In this document: positions 54,861-59,634 of the stretch, in pieces
Layout of the letters: each line of letters starts with the position of its first letter
Position numbering within the stretch: position 1 is the stretch's first letter
Source: JAJRRH01 sp047638815
Lineage (GTDB): Bacteria > Bacteroidota > Bacteroidia > Flavobacteriales_D > JABDKJ01
NCBI GenBank assembly: GCA_047638815.1
Contig: JBLIMR010000013.1
Location: forward strand, 1 to 59,634
Direction: 5' to 3'
Length of the DNA: 59,634 nucleotides
Made by a program: the position numbers and the translations under genes
The notes under the pieces: model-generated
What the model was told of the DNA's origin: nothing
What the model saw: the letters and a program-made list of their open reading frames with translations, nothing else
Database searches by the model: none

Positions 54861-54936
54861 CCCCTCATTTTATTACAGCGGTTTCTTTCATTCTTTGGGA
54901 GTACGCTAGATTATAATTAAAGCTAAAAATTAGACC

Positions 54937-56565
54937 ATGCCAAAAGGAGTATACCAAATACCACTTAGAAGTAATGAACCAGTAAAATCATACGCTCCTG
55001 GTTCTCCAGAGAGAGAAAGCTTGCAGGCTACATACGATAAGATGTACAACCAGAAACCTATCGATGTGCCAATGTACATTGGGGGTAAAAAAATCAAAAC
55101 CAAAAAGAAAGTACGCATGTCATGTCCTCATGATCATAAGCACACTTTGGGGTACTTCAATGAAGGTGGTAAGGCTGAGGTGACAAAAGCAATCGATGCT
55201 GCACTTAAGGCTAAGGAAGATTGGGCGAACATGCCATGGGAATCTCGCGCTGCTATTTTCTTAAAAGCAGCAGATCTTTTAGCAGGACCATACCGTTATA
55301 GGATGAATGCGGCTACCATGCTTTGTCAGGGTAAGAACTGTTTTCAAGCGGAAATCGATGCAGCCTGTGAGTTGATTGATTTCTTGAACTATAATGTTGC
55401 ATTCATGCAAGAAATCTATGAAAACCAACCAGAATCGGGAGAAGGCATTTGGAACAGGATGGAATATCGTCCACTAGAAGGATTTACTTTTGCTGTTACA
55501 CCGTTTAACTTCACGGCTATTGCTGCAAATTTGCCTGCTAGTATGGCGATGATGGGAAATACTGTTGTATGGAAACCAGCAGATAGTCAGGTATATTCTG
55601 CTAATGTTATTATGGAGCTTTTCATGGAAGCTGGACTTCCTGATGGCGTTATTAATATGGTTACTGCTGACGGTCCTACCGTTGGTAAAGAAGTTTTTGC
55701 ACATAGAGATTTTGCAGGTGTTCACTTTACTGGTTCTACAGGAGTATTCAAAAGCTTTTGGAAAATCATAGGGAACAATATGGACAATTACAGAACCTTC
55801 CCACGAATAGTTGGTGAAACAGGAGGTAAAGATTTTATTTTAGCCCATCATTCTGCTAATGCAGATCAGGTGGCTACAGCGATTTCAAGAGGTTCTTTTG
55901 AGTTTCAAGGACAAAAATGTTCGGCATCTTCAAGAGTATACTTGCCAGACAACATTTCAGATAGAGTCATTAAGAAAGTGGTTCAACAAGTTTCAAGTTT
56001 CAAGATGGGACCTCCATCTGATTTTGGAAACTTCATAAATGCAGTAATTGATGAGAAAGCATTTGACAAGATCTCTGGATTTATCAAGTATGCTAAGAAA
56101 TCTAAGAATGCAAAAATCGTTCAAGGTGGTGGATTTTCGAAAGAGAAAGGATATTTCATTGAGCCAACTGTTATTGTCACTACAGATGCTAAGTTCAGAA
56201 CCATGTGTGAAGAGATCTTCGGTCCTGTGGTAACGATATTTGTTTATAAGAAAAACGATTTCGAGAAAACATTGAAAATCTTGGATGAAACTTCTGATTA
56301 TGCATTGACGGGTGCTGTTCTTTCAAAAGACAGATATGCAATTGACATTGCAACAAAAGCTTTAGCAAACGCAGCAGGGAACTTCTACATCAATGACAAA
56401 CCAACTGGTGCCGTTGTGGGACAACAACCATTTGGTGGAGCCAGAGGATCTGGGACAAACGATAAGGCTGGGTCATATCTCAATCTTTTAAGATGGGTTT
56501 CTCCTAGAACTATTAAGGAGACTTTTGTAACACCTACAGATTATACATATCCGTTTTTAGGATAG
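54937..56565 (+). CDS. pruA: L-glutamate gamma-semialdehyde dehydrogenase (P5C dehydrogenase)
   Basis: 542 aa aldehyde dehydrogenase that oxidises glutamate semialdehyde to glutamate in proline breakdown. The general-base Glu294 (VGETGGKDF) and nucleophile Cys328 (GQKCSASS) are present. The long N-terminal start and the FEFQGQKCSASSRVYLP context fit the eukaryotic-type P5CDH group found in Bacteroidota. Proline dehydrogenase is not in the window. A hairpin lies between it and pheT. Confidence 0.95.
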   Translation: MPKGVYQIPLRSNEPVKSYAPGSPERESLQATYDKMYNQKPIDVPMYIGGKKIKTKKKVRMSCPHDHKHTLGYFNEGGKAEVTKAIDAALKAKEDWANMPWESRAAIFLKAADLLAGPYRYRMNAATMLCQGKNCFQAEIDAACELIDFLNYNVAFMQEIYENQPESGEGIWNRMEYRPLEGFTFAVTPFNFTAIAANLPASMAMMGNTVVWKPADSQVYSANVIMELFMEAGLPDGVINMVTADGPTVGKEVFAHRDFAGVHFTGSTGVFKSFWKIIGNNMDNYRTFPRIVGETGGKDFILAHHSANADQVATAISRGSFEFQGQKCSASSRVYLPDNISDRVIKKVVQQVSSFKMGPPSDFGNFINAVIDEKAFDKISGFIKYAKKSKNAKIVQGGGFSKEKGYFIEPTVIVTTDAKFRTMCEEIFGPVVTIFVYKKNDFEKTLKILDETSDYALTGAVLSKDRYAIDIATKALANAAGNFYINDKPTGAVVGQQPFGGARGSGTNDKAGSYLNLLRWVSPRTIKETFVTPTDYTYPFLG

Positions 56566-56579
56566 CATTAAATAAACTT

Positions 56580-56643
56580 TGAGCCTTCGGGCTTAGACGT
56601 GAAATGAGATATGGTTTTAGGACGCTATCTCATTTCTCGTTTT
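56580..56643 (+). terminator. Two hairpins between pruA and pheT (terminator or attenuator)
   Basis: First, TGAGCC-TTCG-GGCTTA (56580-56595), a UUCG-capped stem without T-run. Second, ACGTGAAATGAGAT (56597-56610) pairs with ATCTCATTTCTCGT (56627-56640) apart from one T-T mismatch, loop 16 bases, followed by TTT. It ends 18 bases before the pheT start, so it may end pruA transcription or act as a pheT attenuator. Confidence 0.7.
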
Positions 56644-56658
56644 AAAAAAAATGGACAA

Positions 56659-59082
56659 ATGAAAATTTCATTCAACTGGCTAAAAAATTATATTGACACT
56701 AATCTTCCGGTAGAAAAGGTTTGTGAGATATTAACGGACACTGGGCTGGAAGTGGAGGGGTTAGAGACTGTTGAGTCTGTCAAAGGAGGATTGAAAGGTC
56801 TTGTAATTGGAGAAGTGCTTGAGAAATGGCCTCACCCTGGTGCAGATAGACTGAACGTGACTAAGGTCAATTTAGGAACGGGAGAACCTGTTCAAATAGT
56901 TTGTGGTGCACCCAATGTTGATGTCGGGTTGAAGGTTGTTGTTGCGACTGTTGGAACAGAACTTTATGGTGAAGATGGCAGTTCATTTAAGATTAAGAAA
57001 TCGAAAATAAGAGGGGAGGAGTCACATGGAATGATCTGTGCAGAAGATGAAATCGGATTGGGGAAATCCCATGATGGAATTATGGTTCTTGATGCAGAAG
57101 CGAATGTTGGAACTCCAGCAGCAGAATATTTTTCGCTAGAGAGTGATAGTATCATTGAAATTGGGTTAACACCTAACCGTTCAGATGCAATATCACACAT
57201 TGGTGTTGCAAGAGATTTGGCAGCTTTTCTAAATCAAGAAATCGACACAAAAATTGTCTGGCCTAAGATTTCGAGTTCTAAACTTGATGGTGCCGATGAT
57301 ATTATTTCGATTGATGTAAGAGATAGAGAAGGAGCGCCACGTTATTGCGGAGCAGTTATGGAAAACATATCGGTAGGAGAATCTCCTGATTGGCTGAAAA
57401 ACGTTTTGAAAGCTATTGGTGTAGAGCCAATAAATAATGTGGTTGATATTTCCAATTTCGTAATGCATGAATTGGGGCAACCCTTGCACTTTTTTGATGC
57501 AGATAAAATAAAAGGGAAGAAGGTTGTCGTAAGAAGGGCTAAGGCGAAAGAAAAATTCATCACATTGGATGGCGCTGAACGTGAGCTTCATGAGGAAGAT
57601 CTAATGATTTGTGATGAAAATGATCCAATGTGTATCGCTGGAGTTTTCGGAGGGATAGAATCTGGAGTGTCAGAAACAACGAAGAATATTTTTATTGAAA
57701 GTGCATGTTTCAATGCAGTGAGTCTAAGAAAATCTGCCAAAAGACATCAGATGAATACAGATGCTTCTTTCAGGTTTGAAAGAGGTGTGGATCCAAATGG
57801 ATCAATGAGGGCTTTAAAAAGGGCTGTTCATTTGTTAGAAGAGTTTGCAGGGGCAAAGTTAGCATCCAGTTATTATGACCAATACCCTGTGAAGGTTGAG
57901 CCTTTAGAGCTCACTGTCAATATGGATAGAATCTATACTTTGATAGGAAAGGTATTAGAAGAGGATAGCGTAAAAAACATTTTGCGTTCTCTTGATATTG
58001 ATGTCTTGGAGCAAAAATCAGCGGAATGGAAACTTGCGATTCCAACATATAGAGTTGATGTCACAAGAGAGGCTGATGTGGCTGAAGAGATCCTTAGGAT
58101 TTATGGCTATAACAATATCCCATTACCAGATAGGTTAACGACTTCTTTGGCTTTTAACGAATCTCCAGATAGAGAGAAAGTGAAGAATAACCTTTCGAAC
58201 ATGTTTACAGGAATGGGTTTCACAGAAATGATGTCTAATTCACTGACCAATGCAGAATATGCTTCTTGGATGGTGAAGGAGGAAGAATCAATTGTGAAAA
58301 TCCTGAATCCCTTAAGTTCAGAATTGGGGATATTAAGACAGTCGATTCTTGGAAATGGACTTGAGGCTATTGCATATAATCAAAATAGAAAAAACCCAGA
58401 CCTTAGACTTTTTGAATTCGGAAACATCTATTTCAAAAAAGAAAAAGGATACGCTCAAAGAGAAGTACTTGGTGTATTTATGACCGGAATACGTGCCGTT
58501 GAAAATTGGGATAATCAAGACCAGGGAGTTTCGTATTCTGATCTACAGGCGGTTATTAATCAAACATTAGGCAAGTTTGATTTGCAAAAAGGAACACAAT
58601 CGAATGGAGTGCAAGTACCATACCTGCAAGACGGTATTGAAGTAAGTAGACAGAAAAAAAATCTTGTGAATTCAGGTTGGGTTAAACAAGAGATCTTAAA
58701 GTCATTCGGAATTAAAAGCGATGTTTTCTATGCAGAATTTGATTGGAATGAATTGTTGAGACAGTTCAAGAATCAAAAAATAAAAGTAAAGAGCATCTCT
58801 AAATATCCTAAAGTAAGAAGAGATTTTTCATTGTTGCTCGATGAATCTGTGCAGTTTGATCAAATAAAAACGATCGCGACAAAAACAGAAAAAAGATTAC
58901 TCAAAGAAGTTGATCTTTTTGATGTTTACGAAGGGAAAAATTTACCGAAAGGAAAGAAGTCTTATGCCGTAAAATTCATTCTGCAAGACGAAGAAGCAAC
59001 CATGACTGACAAAAAAGTTGATGGCATTATGGATGCTATTTTGAAAGGACTAACCAAGGAATTAGGGGCTGAGTTGAGGTAA
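56659..59082 (+). CDS. pheT: Phenylalanine--tRNA ligase beta subunit
   Basis: 807 aa from ATG 56659 (MKISFNWLKNYI), the conserved family start; the longer frame from 56611 runs through a hairpin loop and is rejected. Domains: tRNA-binding OB fold (about 40-155, KWPHPGADRLNVTKV), B3/B4 (about 215-390), B5 (about 400-475), catalytic-like core and C-terminal ferredoxin-like anticodon-binding domain (KYPKVRRDFSLLLDE to the end). It pairs with PheS, which is not in this window. Confidence 0.97.
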   Translation: MKISFNWLKNYIDTNLPVEKVCEILTDTGLEVEGLETVESVKGGLKGLVIGEVLEKWPHPGADRLNVTKVNLGTGEPVQIVCGAPNVDVGLKVVVATVGTELYGEDGSSFKIKKSKIRGEESHGMICAEDEIGLGKSHDGIMVLDAEANVGTPAAEYFSLESDSIIEIGLTPNRSDAISHIGVARDLAAFLNQEIDTKIVWPKISSSKLDGADDIISIDVRDREGAPRYCGAVMENISVGESPDWLKNVLKAIGVEPINNVVDISNFVMHELGQPLHFFDADKIKGKKVVVRRAKAKEKFITLDGAERELHEEDLMICDENDPMCIAGVFGGIESGVSETTKNIFIESACFNAVSLRKSAKRHQMNTDASFRFERGVDPNGSMRALKRAVHLLEEFAGAKLASSYYDQYPVKVEPLELTVNMDRIYTLIGKVLEEDSVKNILRSLDIDVLEQKSAEWKLAIPTYRVDVTREADVAEEILRIYGYNNIPLPDRLTTSLAFNESPDREKVKNNLSNMFTGMGFTEMMSNSLTNAEYASWMVKEEESIVKILNPLSSELGILRQSILGNGLEAIAYNQNRKNPDLRLFEFGNIYFKKEKGYAQREVLGVFMTGIRAVENWDNQDQGVSYSDLQAVINQTLGKFDLQKGTQSNGVQVPYLQDGIEVSRQKKNLVNSGWVKQEILKSFGIKSDVFYAEFDWNELLRQFKNQKIKVKSISKYPKVRRDFSLLLDESVQFDQIKTIATKTEKRLLKEVDLFDVYEGKNLPKGKKSYAVKFILQDEEATMTDKKVDGIMDAILKGLTKELGAELR

Positions 59083-59089
59083 AACAATT

Positions 59090-59110
59090 CGTTCCCGAAA
59101 CTTCGGGACG
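59090..59110. terminator. Short hairpin between convergent pheT and PLP-enzyme genes
   Basis: TCCCGAA (59093-59099) pairs with TTCGGGA (59102-59108), with CG/CG extending it across a bulge. The 2-base loop is tight, so the real stem is shorter. No T-run on either side. Confidence 0.45.
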
Positions 59111-59124
59111 TAATTCGTAATTGA

Positions 59125-59634
59125 TTAAAGGAATCCAACTTCCTTCATCCAATCATCATTAAATACCTTTCCAACATATCTAGACCCATGATCATGGAAA
59201 AGAATAACAACAACAGAGTCTTCATTCAACTCATCTTTTAATTGACGAACAGTCTGAAAAGCGGACCCTGCTGAATACCCTAATAAAAGACCTTCTTTTA
59301 AAGCCAATTCTCTAGTAACTAAAGCACCATCCTTATCAGTCACCTTTTCAAAGTGATCAATGATTTCAAAGTCAACATTCTTTGGAAGGATGTCTTCACC
59401 AATACCTTCTGTGATGTAACTGTAGATCTCTTTCTCATCAAACTCTCCAGTCTCATGATATTTTTTATAAACAGAACCATACGTATCCACTCCCCAAATC
59501 TTGACATCAGGATTCTTTTCTTTAAGGTATTTTCCAACCCCAGATATAGTTCCTCCTGTACCAACACCAACTACAAAATGCGTAATCTTTCCATCTGTTT
59601 GATCCCATATTTCAGGACCAGTAGATTCATAGTG
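59125..59634 (-). CDS. PLP-dependent cystathionine beta-synthase / cysteine synthase-like enzyme, partial (N-terminus beyond right edge)
   Basis: The frame is open from the window end (59634) to the stop at 59125, giving the last 169 residues. It begins HYESTGPEIWDQTDGK and carries the PLP-phosphate loop GVGTGGTISGVGKYL and the GYSAGSAFQ motif whose serine faces the PLP ring nitrogen. The HYxSTGPEIW context and an insert after the loop suit the cystathionine beta-synthase branch; there is no C-terminal CBS-domain pair, the protein ending KVFNDDWMKEVGFL. Substrate (homocysteine or sulfide) is undecided. Convergent with pheT. Confidence 0.85.
   Translation of the reverse strand, partial: HYESTGPEIWDQTDGKITHFVVGVGTGGTISGVGKYLKEKNPDVKIWGVDTYGSVYKKYHETGEFDEKEIYSYITEGIGEDILPKNVDFEIIDHFEKVTDKDGALVTRELALKEGLLLGYSAGSAFQTVRQLKDELNEDSVVVILFHDHGSRYVGKVFNDDWMKEVGFL

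Noticed and set aside
56611..56658. Sixteen-codon N-terminal extension or leader peptide of pheT
   Set aside because: It is in frame with pheT, sits in a hairpin loop and precedes the conserved MKISFNWL start; it has only one Phe codon, so it is not a Phe-attenuation leader.
1..59634. Mobile element, prophage, CRISPR array or tRNA gene
   Set aside because: No transposase or integrase frame, no spaced direct repeats and no cloverleaf was seen in the gaps.

Overview
The window reads as chromosomal DNA from a Bacteroidota bacterium, most likely a marine Cytophagales member. This is inferred from a PorU2-type sortase next to a PorV/PorQ protein, many small SPII lipoproteins, DUF4837, DUF4292 and DUF5684 proteins, a two-component propeller histidine kinase, AT-rich sequence, and repeated promoter cores of the Bacteroidota type (TAnnTTTG). 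Nearly all of it is housekeeping or conserved accessory sequence. I see no tRNA, rRNA, CRISPR array, prophage, insertion sequence or integrase.

Layout. 1-1399: two minus-strand paralogues sharing an N-terminal module; the first runs off the left edge. 1644-4514: prfB (with its programmed +1 frameshift), an ArsC-family reductase and fumC. 4703-10802: a type IX secretion sortase-like giant and a PorV-type protein, minus strand. 10921-13967: pssA, purS, LemA, DUF3137 and a rhodanese lipoprotein, closed by a clear terminator. 14329-23369: a minus-strand envelope series of dut, TPR lipoprotein, DUF4292 lipoprotein, EnvC-like protein, tatA, gatA, LysM lytic transglycosylase and DUF4837 lipoprotein, with a lone 80-aa protein at its end. 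23454-29316: S9 peptidase diverging from tsaE-ald-small membrane protein, then a GT2 glycosyltransferase and fabD. 29437-33234: propeller histidine kinase and a YceI lipoprotein, tail to tail. 33335-39396: a MarR regulator and a fatty-acid beta-oxidation operon with the same order and sizes as the Bacillus fadN-fadA-fadE operon. 39647-47674: DUF5684 protein, a large polytopic membrane protein, alaS diverging from an M23 peptidase, MerR and hldD. 47737-52000: accessory stretch with a 27-codon candidate gene, a broken gene, an ECF sigma factor with an anti-sigma-like partner that ends in a beta-barrel-like domain, and two lipoproteins. 52161-59634: a PTPS-folE pterin pair, small membrane proteins, a Bax-inhibitor-1 protein, pruA, pheT and a partial PLP enzyme.

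The most interesting items are: (i) the ECF sigma gene, whose conserved region 2 extends upstream of any ATG/GTG/TTG, coupled to a partner predicted to reach from cytoplasm to outer membrane; (ii) a reading frame interrupted by one stop codon, with a separate upstream signal-peptide piece in another frame; (iii) a perfect 14-bp palindrome between the MarR and YceI genes; (iv) a purine-rich, partly self-complementary 200-bp spacer inside the fad operon; and (v) a 13-bp-stem hairpin just before pheT. Several start codons were moved downstream of the longest open frame for reasons given in each entry.
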